Part shown: positions 51,994 to 61,929 of the stretch, one piece after another
How the letters are laid out: each line of letters opens with the position of its first letter
Position numbering within the stretch: position 1 is the stretch's first letter
NCBI GenBank assembly: GCA_009782875.1
Contig: WRIE01000005.1
Location: 1 to 64,000 of the forward strand
Reading direction: 5' to 3'
DNA from: Eubacteriaceae bacterium
GTDB taxonomy: Bacteria > Bacillota > Clostridia > Eubacteriales > Anaerofustaceae
Length of the DNA stretch: 64,000 bases
Translations under genes and position numbers: made by a program
Notes under the pieces: generated by a model
Database searches by the model: none
The model's input: the letters and a program-made list of their open reading frames with translations, nothing else
Told to the model about the DNA's origin: nothing

Positions 51994-53175
51994 CTACTTC
52001 CTTGATAATTCGTCAGCTAGCTCGTAAACTGCGCGGATAACTTCTGGGGTCGCATCCCCTCCGCATAATAGGGGCTTGTTCTGCAAGAAGATGAAGCCGC
52101 CTCCGGGAGCGAATGTGTCAAAACACTTTTTCACATAGTCTTTGCACTTCTCAATGCTGCCCATGCGCAGCAAGTCGGCAGTGATCCCTGCCCCAATCGA
52201 GCACCAATCGCCGATTTGCTTATGGACTTCAAACGGGTCGTCCTCGTCAAGCATAAAGACTACAGACCCTTGTGGAAGTTGGCGGTAGCGGTCCAGGGTA
52301 TTGAGGAATTGCCCCTCTCCCTTGATCCAGAACTTGACGCCGGCTTCCATAAACGGCATGCAAGCATCCCTGAAGTCGTTGAAGAAATACTTGTCGAAAA
52401 GCGGCGGCGACAAAAAGCACTCGCTATGGTATGTGGCAGAGCCAAGGGGGTGGGGTTTGCCTATGTAATCCTTGACATCATATGGGAAGCTTTTGGTTGC
52501 CTTGATCGCAGCGCAAGCTGCGTCAACCAGCTCTGGGCGCCTTCTCAAGTCTGAGAGTGTTGCTGGTATGCCCCTCAAATGGTCAAAGAGGGTATTGAGG
52601 TTTGAGCCGAATCTGACCGAGGTAGAGTCGGTCAAATTGAGTATCCCCCTCTCTTCAAATATGTTGTTGGTTATGCGCCTATTTGTGTTTGTGAATACTT
52701 TGAAGATTGACGCTGCTTTTTTCAATGACTCGTAAGCCTCGTCGGGACTGTCGACATTCAATGCGGGGAAGTTGCGCTTGACCCATTCGTCAGAAGCGAA
52801 ATTTTCAAGGTCGTCAATGATTTTCGGGTATTCTTCAGCTGCGATAAAACTCAGCTCTCCTTGGGCGTGCTGCAGGGTCGTGCCGTCCCTGGCAATCACG
52901 TAAGACTTTGATCCCAACGTTTCGTGCATGCGGACGGAATGGCTGATGCCCGGGCTCATTGCTATGTAGTCAAGGGGCACATCATCGAGGAAGGCAATAT
53001 ACTCCTCCACAGTCCTGTCAGGGTCGTCGATGACATCAAGGTATGTGCCACCGCGGTATGTGAGGGGCCACATGATGACTTCAGCGCCGACAGGCACCTT
53101 TTTTGGCTCTTTGAAGCTGATAGCGTCAACGAAGTTTTGTTTTCGCTGTTCTTTCAAATCAAGGGTTTGATCCAT
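51994..53175 (-). CDS. Uroporphyrinogen decarboxylase-family protein, possible corrinoid methyltransferase
   Basis: 393 aa of the URO-D/MtaA barrel superfamily. Recognisable parts are NFVDAISFKEPKKVPVGAEV at the start, the central HLRGIPATLSDLRRRPELVDAA, and the C-terminal stretch GAGITADLLRMGSIEKCKDYVKKC then FAPGGGFIF, where UroD-like methyltransferases have GNVDPxxLLxxGTPExV and GxxxxxGC. The length exceeds true HemE, and no haem genes are adjacent, so a corrinoid- or cofactor-dependent methyl transfer role is more likely than haem synthesis. GGAGGGA lies 5 nt before the ATG. The gene sits directly upstream of riboswitch B on the same strand. Confidence 0.8.
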   Translation of the reverse strand: MDQTLDLKEQRKQNFVDAISFKEPKKVPVGAEVIMWPLTYRGGTYLDVIDDPDRTVEEYIAFLDDVPLDYIAMSPGISHSVRMHETLGSKSYVIARDGTTLQHAQGELSFIAAEEYPKIIDDLENFASDEWVKRNFPALNVDSPDEAYESLKKAASIFKVFTNTNRRITNNIFEERGILNLTDSTSVRFGSNLNTLFDHLRGIPATLSDLRRRPELVDAACAAIKATKSFPYDVKDYIGKPHPLGSATYHSECFLSPPLFDKYFFNDFRDACMPFMEAGVKFWIKGEGQFLNTLDRYRQLPQGSVVFMLDEDDPFEVHKQIGDWCSIGAGITADLLRMGSIEKCKDYVKKCFDTFAPGGGFIFLQNKPLLCGGDATPEVIRAVYELADELSRK

Positions 53176-53896
53176 TTGTTTCCCTCCGTTTTTTTATTAT
53201 GCCGCCATCTATACAATATCGAATCGGCTGTGTAAATTATAACAAATACCAGCGCTATAACAAAATTTTGGACTTTACTAGTAAAAAAAACTTGCACAAG
53301 TTGCATATGCATAAAATATAGGCTAATTTAGAATAATAAATCACAAAAATGATTTTATTTTGTTCTAACACTAAAAAACAAAAGGGAATTGTTGCAACTT
53401 CCGATATGTATATGTAAAAATAGAACCGGGCAAGGCTCTCAAATTGCTGTTTATATGGACAGAGGGCAATTCTATAGTTACGCTGCTATTGGGCTTGGAA
53501 GGCGGAAAAAGAAGGCAAAAAAATTCCACCTGCTGCCAGTGTACTGCAAAATGCTTTTTGGGGGCTATTGGAAAAATTGCGCTCCTGGATAAAGGCAAGC
53601 TATTGGCGCCAAGTTGCAGTAATTAATGAAAATCAGGGACAAAACTAAACGGGTATATTGAAGAAAATGCAATTGCCACTGTAACGGAATTATAAGAAGA
53701 ATAAAAAAAGGAGTTTGCCAAAACGAGCGGCATTATAGACTTTAAAAAAACTCGAAAAAGAATCGGCGCTTTCCAGCTATAGGGATCTAAAAACCGCTTT
53801 TGGCTATTCTTACCTTTTGGCACGGCCAATGCCAAAAGCCAAGCCAGTGCCAAAAAGGTTTGTTCGAATTGTGAAGTTTTGGCAATAGGAACCAAT
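53176..53896. other. 720-bp intergenic region without a recognised gene
   Basis: AT-rich, with no frame that carries a site and a motif. A hairpin with CCTTTTGGCAC (53813-53823) and GTGCCAAAAAGG (53847-53858) lies just before the lipoprotein gene. The promoters of the two divergent genes must lie here, but none was clear. Confidence 0.4.
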
Positions 53897-54517
53897 GTGA
53901 AACCACGAAAGAAAACAATCTTGGCAGTAGTGATGCTTGCCGCTGCCCTCCCAGCATGCGCAAGGCAAAGAAACAACCAACAAACCCTATCAACCCCCCG
54001 CTTGCAAGATTGGATAAGGGAAGGCACATACAGCTATGAATATGAGGTGTCAACTGTGTCAGAGTCAAGCTCTATGGAAGCCACAGGCAAAATTGCGGTC
54101 CAAGGCGCAAAGATGTCTATTGAGACTAATATAGAAATACAAAATGGCATTTCCTCAAAGAGCAATATCCTCATTGACGGGGATGAGACATACATGATCG
54201 ACCATGAGGGCAAGATGCTCTACAAGATGGGGAATATGGGATTTGAGATACCATCAGGCATTGTTGTGGATGCCAGCGGCCTGCAAAAGGCAGGGGAGGG
54301 CCAAGGCGAATTTGAGGGGGCAAACCTCAGCTACGAGGATTTCGAGGCGGTAGGCGTGAAAATGCGGTTTTATTACGATGGCGCTGATGCTGTGGCGATC
54401 GTGTCGGAAATGCAAGGGTATTTGACTACATTGAAAATCAAAAACGCCTCGAACACTGTGCCATCGGGGTCTTTTGACATTCCTGAAGGATACCTGGTTA
54501 TCGAGTACAATTTTTAG
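53897..54517 (+). CDS. LolA/LppX-like small lipoprotein
   Basis: 206 aa. Start is GTG at 53897 with AGGA upstream; it yields a signal peptide with lipobox LPAC (Cys at 21). The mature part is beta-rich: GTYSYEYEVSTV, ATGKIAVQGAKMSIETNI, NILIDGDETYMIDHEGKMLYKM, and VAIVSEMQGYLTTLKIKN. This pattern resembles DUF4412/LolA-type lipoproteins that report or carry lipids, but the match is only structural by eye. An upstream TTG at 53879 is in frame without a better site. It is a single gene with its own terminator. Confidence 0.72.
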   Translation: MKPRKKTILAVVMLAAALPACARQRNNQQTLSTPRLQDWIREGTYSYEYEVSTVSESSSMEATGKIAVQGAKMSIETNIEIQNGISSKSNILIDGDETYMIDHEGKMLYKMGNMGFEIPSGIVVDASGLQKAGEGQGEFEGANLSYEDFEAVGVKMRFYYDGADAVAIVSEMQGYLTTLKIKNASNTVPSGSFDIPEGYLVIEYNF

Positions 54518-54580
54518 TCAACTCTAAAGCAGACTACAAGTAAAAACCGCTTTAGCCAGCTGTTGGCTTGCTATAAAACC

Positions 54581-54624
54581 AAATAGCTGCTAAACCACTT
54601 TTAAGCGATAGCAGCTATTTTTAT
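54581..54624 (+). terminator. Terminator after the small lipoprotein gene
   Basis: AAATAGCTGCT (54581-54591) pairs with AGCAGCTATTT (54610-54620), followed by TTATTTT. Confidence 0.85.
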
Positions 54625-54637
54625 TTTCTCAAGTGGC

Positions 54638-54835
54638 CTATCTGAACAATGACGGGTGCCTGAAGGCCACATTTGACAGGATTTGGTCAAATACGCCCTT
54701 CTCGCACCTTTCGCCAACAAAACGCCTGCAATTCCTGCAAGAGGAGCCAAAGTCTCCCGTATCGTTTACAAATGCTTGTATAACCGGGTCGTATTGCGAG
54801 CAATTCTCGGCAACGACTTCATATTTGTCACGCAT
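54638..54835 (-). CDS. Small Cys-motif protein next to addA
   Basis: 65 aa. The sequence begins MRDKYEVVAENCSQYDPVIQ and contains SSCRNCRRFVGERCEKGVFD, a CxxC...C pattern with a single further Cys at 12 that could bind zinc or iron. AGGCGG lies before the ATG. It is 133 bp downstream of addA on the same strand, so it may be the last gene of the addBA operon. I have seen similar short Cys proteins of unknown role in Clostridia but cannot name it. The plus-strand frames over it look random. Confidence 0.62.
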   Translation of the reverse strand: MRDKYEVVAENCSQYDPVIQAFVNDTGDFGSSCRNCRRFVGERCEKGVFDQILSNVAFRHPSLFR

Positions 54836-54968
54836 AGCTTTTTACCGCCTTTTACAATAATTCTTACCCATACTTTCCCCAGGGCAGGGCGGCCATATGT
54901 GCTGCTATGTCAAATAATGCTGAAAAAAGAGGACAAAATTAATCCCTCCAGGGCCATAAAAGCCCTAT

Positions 54969-57900
54969 CTACCCCAACCCGTCCCAGCTGTCCCCGCCAA
55001 CCTTCCAATAAAGCCTGGCATCAAGGAAACATATGTAAGACTCATCAGGGTATTTTCCATAAGCCTCCTTGATCGCCTCCCGGTAAACCAAAATCTGGCC
55101 CTCGTGCCGCTTGGCGGCATCCGCCAACGCGCTAGCGGCTTGCTCGATCCTGTCGGTCTTGTAGTCTACCAGGAAGGTCTTGCCTTCGTACTCGAAATAG
55201 CAATCGATTGTGCCTTGGACAACAATATTCTCCTTTGATGCTGCCCATTCAGCCCTAGCCATTGCAGCCGGCAGCGCCATTATAAAACTGGTTTCCCGGG
55301 AAATGCTTTTGGCATTGATAATCTTCTTGCCTAAAAAACCGGACAAAAACCCCGATATCATGCCCAAATCCACAAGCGCATGTTCTTTTTCGCTCAAAAC
55401 CCCGGATTGCAAAAGCAGATCCAGCTCCCCTTGCAAATCGCCGGCAGCCCAGTTGCCTTTGAAGCGGGCAAAATCCATTTTTTGCAAGAAAGAGTGGGTG
55501 GCAGCTCCCCTCTCTGCCGCAAACCTGGCTTGGCCAAATGACGGCGGCTTGGCATTTATCAACCTCTCCCCGAAGCCCAAGGGCTCTGCAGCTCCCAGCG
55601 CGCTTGCGGCAACTTTGCTTGGGATGGAGCTGTCAAGCTTGTATTTGTACCCAAAAGCAGGGGCTGTTTGCCCACTGCCACTAAAAGCATCATCATCGGC
55701 AGCGCTGCCTCCTTTCTCCCCCCCGTACCCAAAAGCCAGCGGATAAATCCCGCTATCTGCCTCTTGCTCTTCCCAGAAGCTCCAAGGTATCGACTCTCCT
55801 TTCGCCGTCATGCCAAATGCCATCTGGATCCAGTCAAGATAGCAGTTTGCCCCTAAAAGGCCATAACTGGTAGGCTCGCCGGCAAGTTTTATGTGGCCAA
55901 ACCCTTTTTTAGGCATTATCCCGGCAAGCACAAGTTTGTTTTTTGCCCTGGTCATAGCCACGTACAGCAACCGCATCTCCTCTGATTTCAATGCCGCAAT
56001 GGCGGCGCTCTTGGCTGCGATGCTCATATAGCTCTCATATCGCACCATATTGTCCAAATCCACATTTTCAACACAAATGCCAAGGTCTTTATCAGCAATC
56101 ACCTTTTGGGTTGTCCGTGTCATATTGAACCGCCTCGAGCAGCTAGCGATTATAGCCACTTCATACTCAAGGCCTTTCGCAGAATGGATCGAAGTGATAA
56201 CAACAGCATCATCATTATTTCCGACACTCCTATTGCTTGTACGCTGGCCCACAAGCCGCAAATGGGCGAGGAAGCCAGAAATGCCCGCATTTGCCCTTGA
56301 AGCCTCATACTCGTCAGCCATGGAAAACAGCTTGTCAATATTTTCTAAACGCCCAGGGGCATCTTCAAGGGCTGACACAAAGGAGGCAAGGCAGATATCT
56401 TGGCAAATTAGCCTAGCCAACTGCCCCAAACCCATATGCCGGGAATAGAGCCTGTAGCGCGCTATTGCTTCGTAAAGCGCTTGCAGCCGCTTCCTTAAAT
56501 CCGCCATTTCCCCTTTGATGGCATAAAACCTGCAGCAATCAGTGAACTTCGCCGCCTGGGGCAGAGAGGCCCTGATCCTGATTGAGTCGGTGGGGCTGAT
56601 CCCAAAGGCAAAGCTCCTCATCGCCCCCGCCATTGCCACATCGTCAGATTCATTGTCTACAAGGGCCAAAATATTGGCAATGACGGCTGTCTCCAGCTCA
56701 GAGGCAAAGTTGGCAGGGGTGGCAAGCTGCACTGGGATGCCCGCTTCAGCCAAAGCCTGCTCAAACCCGGCGCGTGTTTTTTCCAAGGTCCTGGAAATCA
56801 CTGCTATGTCCCTATACCCCACAAGTTTCCTAAGTCCTGTCTTTCCGTCCACGACCCCTTCCCTGACGGTCTGGGCTATAATTTTGGCTATCATTTTGCC
56901 TTCGATATAAGCATTCTCCTCGTACTGGTCCTCGTCGCCCTCGTCCCTGCCAGATCCGCTTTTGGCCAAAGCGATGATCGCATTCTCGCCTCCCGAGCCT
57001 TGGCCGGCTGACATCCTCTCATCAGGCAGGTAATCCACTCCGCCGGTGTCCTTTGTGAAAATCCGGTCGAAGATAAAATTCACTGAGTCGATCAGCGATG
57101 GGGATGTGCGGAAATTTTTATTCAAAAAAACGACATCCCCATCGCTGCTTTGCTGCAAATACCTGTTGTAGCGGTTGACGAATATCGCAGGCTCGGCAGA
57201 CCTGAAAGAGTATATCGACTGCTTGATGTCGCCAACGCAACATATCTTTTCTGAGTGTGAAATAGCCGTAATAATAGCTTCCTGGATCTCGCTGGTGTCT
57301 TGGTACTCGTCCACAAAGACATAGTCGAACATCCCGGCGACTTCCTGCGCAACCTGGCTGTCTGCCAAAACGGCATAGCATAGGTGCTCAAGATCGCTAT
57401 AGTCCAACGAGTTTGCTTCGGCTTTCTTTTCCCTGTATAGTGTGTTGAACTCAGACAAAACACGGCAAATGGCGCTGACAGCGCTTTTGCTGCGCCCAAG
57501 GGCGCTTATTTGGTCGCTATAAGGGAATGCAAAGGTTTTTTTCAGTTTGTCGACTGCTTCTTTGATCGATGCGTGGGCATCTTTTGCCTCTTGTGCAAAA
57601 TCAAAGGGCTTGCGCATTGCGTAGCGCGCCAGCTTGAAAACATCCAGCCTATTAAAGAATGCTTCCAGCCCCTCATCCACAAGAATGGACTTGAAAAAAA
57701 CCATCTCGTCCCGCAGATCCCTGAAATAGTCGTGCCGCTTCTCATCCGAGTTGTGCTCTATGCATATGCCAAGCGCCCAGTTGGACAAGGAAAGGGCATG
57801 GTCCAGCTTGCCGATGATATCTGCCGTGAGCTTCTCCTCAAGGATGCCTATGCCTCCAGGCGAGTATGCCGCATCCGCCCCTCCAATCCAGCCCGCTGGG

Positions 57901-58439
57901 TCAATCCTGTTTTGGGAAAACAAGAAAAGCTCAATAAGCATTGTGGCAAACTCGTCCTCATTCCTGTTGGAATACTTGTCTGCCGCCTCAAGGAGGCTGT
58001 AGTCGCCTGCAGTGTGCAAATTGGCCAAAGACTCATGCATGGCCTCAAAACGCAATGATGTCGCCTGCTCATCCCCAAGCACCTTGAAGGAAGGGTCTAC
58101 TCCTGCCAGCTGGTAGTAGTTTGATACAACCCAGTGGCAAAAAGAGTGTATTGTCCCTATATGCGCCTCTTCCAAGCCTGCCAACAACTCTGCTTTGCCA
58201 GCTTGGCTTGATGAACTGGTGATTGCGGTTCTTATGCGCTTTTTCATCTCATTGGCAGCTGCTTTAGTAAATGTGGCCACCATTATCCGGCTAGGGCTTA
58301 TGCCGTCCCTGGCGACAAGGCCGCAGATGCGCTCTGCAAGCACCGCAGTCTTGCCGCTTCCTGCCCCAGCTGAAACCAACAGCCCCCTTTCTCTCAAGTT
58401 TATGGCTGTTTTCTGTTCATTTGTCCATTCAACTGCCAT
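54969..58439 (-). CDS. addA: ATP-dependent helicase/nuclease subunit A
   Basis: 1156 aa, UvrD-like helicase fused to a RecB-type nuclease. WTNEQKTAINLRERGLLVSAGAGSGKT (about 5-31) supplies the Q-like motif and Walker A. Motif II is FVDEYQDTSEIQ and motif VI RLLYVAMTRAKNKL. The C-terminal nuclease has TFLVDYKTDRIE with the Asp-Lys pair, and AERGAATHSFLQ. With AddB it resects double-strand breaks and loads RecA. AAGGAG lies 6 nt before the ATG at 58439, inside the addB end (11-nt overlap), so it is coupled to addB. Length is normal for AddA. Confidence 0.96.
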   Translation of the reverse strand: MAVEWTNEQKTAINLRERGLLVSAGAGSGKTAVLAERICGLVARDGISPSRIMVATFTKAAANEMKKRIRTAITSSSSQAGKAELLAGLEEAHIGTIHSFCHWVVSNYYQLAGVDPSFKVLGDEQATSLRFEAMHESLANLHTAGDYSLLEAADKYSNRNEDEFATMLIELFLFSQNRIDPAGWIGGADAAYSPGGIGILEEKLTADIIGKLDHALSLSNWALGICIEHNSDEKRHDYFRDLRDEMVFFKSILVDEGLEAFFNRLDVFKLARYAMRKPFDFAQEAKDAHASIKEAVDKLKKTFAFPYSDQISALGRSKSAVSAICRVLSEFNTLYREKKAEANSLDYSDLEHLCYAVLADSQVAQEVAGMFDYVFVDEYQDTSEIQEAIITAISHSEKICCVGDIKQSIYSFRSAEPAIFVNRYNRYLQQSSDGDVVFLNKNFRTSPSLIDSVNFIFDRIFTKDTGGVDYLPDERMSAGQGSGGENAIIALAKSGSGRDEGDEDQYEENAYIEGKMIAKIIAQTVREGVVDGKTGLRKLVGYRDIAVISRTLEKTRAGFEQALAEAGIPVQLATPANFASELETAVIANILALVDNESDDVAMAGAMRSFAFGISPTDSIRIRASLPQAAKFTDCCRFYAIKGEMADLRKRLQALYEAIARYRLYSRHMGLGQLARLICQDICLASFVSALEDAPGRLENIDKLFSMADEYEASRANAGISGFLAHLRLVGQRTSNRSVGNNDDAVVITSIHSAKGLEYEVAIIASCSRRFNMTRTTQKVIADKDLGICVENVDLDNMVRYESYMSIAAKSAAIAALKSEEMRLLYVAMTRAKNKLVLAGIMPKKGFGHIKLAGEPTSYGLLGANCYLDWIQMAFGMTAKGESIPWSFWEEQEADSGIYPLAFGYGGEKGGSAADDDAFSGSGQTAPAFGYKYKLDSSIPSKVAASALGAAEPLGFGERLINAKPPSFGQARFAAERGAATHSFLQKMDFARFKGNWAAGDLQGELDLLLQSGVLSEKEHALVDLGMISGFLSGFLGKKIINAKSISRETSFIMALPAAMARAEWAASKENIVVQGTIDCYFEYEGKTFLVDYKTDRIEQAASALADAAKRHEGQILVYREAIKEAYGKYPDESYICFLDARLYWKVGGDSWDGLG

Positions 58440-61400
58440 TCCAGTCTCCTTCAAGTATCATTCTCTGGGCGCTTGCCTTGCCTATGTTGCCAAAACGCCT
58501 GGCTTTGTTTGCCGCAAATCCGTCAGAGCGCCAGCATGCCATGCCAAAGCAGCAATAAGTGCAAGGCATGTTGTCCTTGTATAAACTAGGGGAGATGGAT
58601 ATGTCGCCCCTGCTTACTCTAGCTGCAGTTTTTTTGGCATTGTAAACCGCGTTGGCGACAGTCTGCCCAACCAGCCCGCCATCTGCTTTGCCGGATTCAT
58701 AGACACCGCTCATTTTGCCTCTAGCCTCGATCCTTTTTCTCGTGTCGGCTTCGGTTTCCGGCTTGTCAAGCTTTTTAGGCGTATGCCCAAGTTTAAAGTA
58801 GAATGCGCCTGCCCCTTCTATGCCGCCACCAATTGACTGCATGGCAGCGGCCAGATACAGGGTGAGCTGGAATGACAGCCCGTGGTAGCTGCGGGCATAG
58901 TCGAAATCGGCTTTGCCGCTTTTGTAGTCGATGACCCTGACTTGCCTGTCGCCGCCTTCGCCAGCCATCATATCTATGCGGTCGATAATGCCGCCTGCTG
59001 CAATTCCATTGCCCAAATCAAGGGCAGGCAGCGCCCCATATGTGCCAAACCGGGCTTCAGCGCGAATAGGCGCAAACCCGCTAGCTGCTTGCCTTGAAAT
59101 CTCAAAGGCGGCAGCCATGGCAGCCCTCTCCAACTTGGTTTTATGGTAACCGGAAGGATCAAGCCTGTCTATGCCCTCAAAGCCCTTGATGGCGTGCTCT
59201 ATGGATATCTCCATCAAATGCTGTATTTCATCCCTGCCGGCATTAAGCAAGTCAATTTCCCCATAAATCAGTTGTTTTGCGAAATGGTCCATTGCCCCGT
59301 GCAATGCGGTGCCCGCGGCTGCGGCGCTAAAGGCGAACTCCACAGCCGGGCGCGCCCTTATAACATTGGAGAGGAAAAACGAAAACGGGCATGCGCTGTG
59401 CCGCTCAAGGGCGCTGATTGAGACAGGGTAGCCGTCCCCCACCAACTCCTTGTAGGCGCTGATGTCGTCAACAAACACGGAATTTGTAAATGACAAGCCC
59501 GCTTCATAAACTTTTGCGCTTTGTGCCGCTTTGCCCACGTGGGACACAGGCAAGCGCGACGCCCCTCCAGGCAAGCGCCCGCCTGCTTCCATGCCATAAG
59601 GCGCCACCAGCTTTGCCGCCTCGAATATCTGGCTGGGCGCCGCCTCTCCTTGCGGGCCAGAGGCTGGCCTTGAAAGGTACAGCCTGCTAGACGGTTTTGC
59701 TAGCATGATGTACAAACCTAGCTGCTCTTTCCCCTTCCTGAAATTGGGATCCAAGTCCACGCTTGCCCCAAGCGCAACAAATGCCGCCCTCTCTGCCTCG
59801 TTGAAAACGGGCATGTCAGTATTCCCGGGAAATGACTCCTCATTGCATCCGACAGCGAACAGCCACTTGACCTCTGGCAACAGGCTGCGGCCTATCCCGG
59901 CAATTACAAGCTTGTCCACGCTGGCAGGTATCAAACCTACATTGTCCATGGCAAGGGAGTAGCGGATCATCTCCATAAGCTCCCTTGGAGGGATCTGCTT
60001 TCCAGAAAAGATCGCCGCTGTGTTCTCCAATGCTTCAGACAGCTTGTTGTACACCTGCAACACAGTGTTGGCCATTTCGTAGTCCTCCAACGAAGCGAAC
60101 TCCATTGCAGCTTCTTCCAAAGACCTGCTGTACCCCACATCCTCTAAAAAAGCGTACAACAGCCTGCAAAACTCGCCGGCTTCCTTTATCCCGGAAAGCC
60201 TGCGGGTGAATGACAAAGCATTTGTATTCAAGGTGTCTGCAGCGTCAATAAGCCATTGCCCCTCTTTGGCGCTTTCAAGCAGCCTTCTGCACTCTGGCAA
60301 GGTTTTCGCCCCATGCTGGATAATAAAACTTTCCAAAGCCATAGCCGAGAAATCGTCGATGCCAAAGCACCCGCTTTTGGCTAGCCCAGCCAAGCTTCTT
60401 GCGTCCAATCCGCCTTCCAGCAGCTTTCCCAGCCCGGCTAAAAACTTGATATGCGCAAACCCGGCTACGGACCGTTTCTTGTCTATGTAGAACTCGATGC
60501 CGCAAGCGGCAAAGACTGCTTCAATCAATGGCGCATATGTTTCGAGCTCGCAGGCAACAGCCATCTCGTTAAACCTCGCCCCTTCCCCCGCAAGCCCAAT
60601 GATTTCCATGGCTACAGCTTTGATCTCGTCTAGGGCATCAATAGCCTCAAACTGGAGAAGGGAATCATGGCTCTCCACTGGGCATGCGACAGGCTCCTTT
60701 GCAAAGAGGCCCAGCGCTATATGCCTTGTGGGGGCTTGCTGCGCGCTACTTGCAAGACAGGTTATCTCAGGCGCTGCGCCAATATTTTTAAAAACCTCAA
60801 TTGCATTGTCGAAGGTTTCGGATGAGCTGGCTTGGATAGCCCCGCTTTCCTCAAAGCCGTAGCATATGGAGAATGAGGCGCTCTTGGCGTTTTTGGCCAA
60901 AGCGTTTACCAAAGGCAATACACATTTGTCAAAACTCGCAAACCCGTCAAAAAACAAGTGGGCGCCATACACTTCGCAGCTGTTGTCAAAACTATTGGCG
61001 CATTCGATATAAAAAGATTCCTCGTCTAACACCGCGCCCTCTTCGAGGGCGGCGTTGTACGCCTCAAAGAGCAAAAGCATGTCCCTCGCCTTTAGCCCCA
61101 TAATGCCACCAGCCCTGGTTGACGCGTCAAGCAAAGATTGGGATCCGACACCGTTTCTCTTTAGCTCCACCAAAAAAGACAAGGCTTTATCTGCAAACCC
61201 GTCGGTATGGGCGACCCTGCCGAAATGGCTTAGGCTGCCCCTGGTGTTGATAAGGGCATGTTTAAAAACCAGCCTTCTGGCCTCTTCTGATAGGACGGTT
61301 GCGTCCCTGAGAGGGGAGCTGGCAGCAACCATTCCCGCGATCCTCCTTAGGCTTGCCACCCTCTTGTTGAATGATGCGCGGGATCCAAGGGCGCCAAGCA

Positions 61401-61548
61401 GCCTTTTTTCAGTCTCGTATGTATACTGCTCGGGGACGATAATAAAAACCTTCTCGCTTTCAGGCAGGCTGACAGCCCGCTTTATCGTTTCCTGGCTCTT
61501 GCCTGCCCCTGCAAGGCCAGTAATAATAGCCCATTGTGGATTGTCCAT
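58429..61548 (-). CDS. addB: ATP-dependent helicase/nuclease subunit B
   Basis: 1039 aa, partner of AddA. Walker A is GLAGAGKSQETI (about 11-22), followed by VFIIVPEQYTYETEKRLL, which is typical of AddB. The C-terminal nuclease domain has VRVIDYKSGKADF. The four Cys of the AddB [4Fe-4S] cluster appear present: HSACPFSFFLSN upstream of the nuclease and MPCTYCCFGMAC near the end. GGAGG lies 8 nt before the ATG at 61548. The addB-addA order with an 11-nt overlap is the usual Firmicute layout. Confidence 0.95.
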   Translation of the reverse strand: MDNPQWAIITGLAGAGKSQETIKRAVSLPESEKVFIIVPEQYTYETEKRLLGALGSRASFNKRVASLRRIAGMVAASSPLRDATVLSEEARRLVFKHALINTRGSLSHFGRVAHTDGFADKALSFLVELKRNGVGSQSLLDASTRAGGIMGLKARDMLLLFEAYNAALEEGAVLDEESFYIECANSFDNSCEVYGAHLFFDGFASFDKCVLPLVNALAKNAKSASFSICYGFEESGAIQASSSETFDNAIEVFKNIGAAPEITCLASSAQQAPTRHIALGLFAKEPVACPVESHDSLLQFEAIDALDEIKAVAMEIIGLAGEGARFNEMAVACELETYAPLIEAVFAACGIEFYIDKKRSVAGFAHIKFLAGLGKLLEGGLDARSLAGLAKSGCFGIDDFSAMALESFIIQHGAKTLPECRRLLESAKEGQWLIDAADTLNTNALSFTRRLSGIKEAGEFCRLLYAFLEDVGYSRSLEEAAMEFASLEDYEMANTVLQVYNKLSEALENTAAIFSGKQIPPRELMEMIRYSLAMDNVGLIPASVDKLVIAGIGRSLLPEVKWLFAVGCNEESFPGNTDMPVFNEAERAAFVALGASVDLDPNFRKGKEQLGLYIMLAKPSSRLYLSRPASGPQGEAAPSQIFEAAKLVAPYGMEAGGRLPGGASRLPVSHVGKAAQSAKVYEAGLSFTNSVFVDDISAYKELVGDGYPVSISALERHSACPFSFFLSNVIRARPAVEFAFSAAAAGTALHGAMDHFAKQLIYGEIDLLNAGRDEIQHLMEISIEHAIKGFEGIDRLDPSGYHKTKLERAAMAAAFEISRQAASGFAPIRAEARFGTYGALPALDLGNGIAAGGIIDRIDMMAGEGGDRQVRVIDYKSGKADFDYARSYHGLSFQLTLYLAAAMQSIGGGIEGAGAFYFKLGHTPKKLDKPETEADTRKRIEARGKMSGVYESGKADGGLVGQTVANAVYNAKKTAARVSRGDISISPSLYKDNMPCTYCCFGMACWRSDGFAANKARRFGNIGKASAQRMILEGDWNGS

Positions 61549-61566
61549 GATATTATCCTCCAATAA

Positions 61567-61848
61567 TCATTCTTTGTCGATTATACCAGAATATGGACAT
61601 ACGTTCAACTCGAAGCAAGCTATCAGCAAGTGGAGGGCACCACGGTTTTTGATTATCCAGTGATCAAAAGCATTGTCAATGCAGCGCCTCAGTCTCCGCA
61701 ATACAATGGCGAGGTGGGTGGAGGAGCGGCTGCCAATACAGCAAAAGGGATGGCGGGCAATTTGTTAGCTGTATTGCCTTTTGCCATTGTCGCCGCATCA
61801 AGCGGCCTTGTGTGCTTTGGATTTCGGAGGAAACAACGGATTGACTAA
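61567..61848 (+). pseudogene. C-terminal remnant of a surface or membrane-anchored protein
   Basis: The frame opens after a TAA and encodes about 93 residues without a good start: TRIWTYVQLEASYQQVEGTT, then an Asn/Gly/Ala-rich spacer (NGEVGGGAAANTAKG) and a helix with basic tail (LLAVLPFAIVAASSGLVC, then RRKQRID). This is the layout of the last part of an anchored exoprotein. It is probably a leftover of a gene truncated by the events that brought the IS110 relic next to it. Confidence 0.5.
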
Positions 61849-61929
61849 GCTTGAAGGCCCAGTCCAGTGTTGATGTGCTGGCGCCCTATCATCTTGAAAA
61901 CCAAAGCAAAACATATACTGGTCGTTTTT

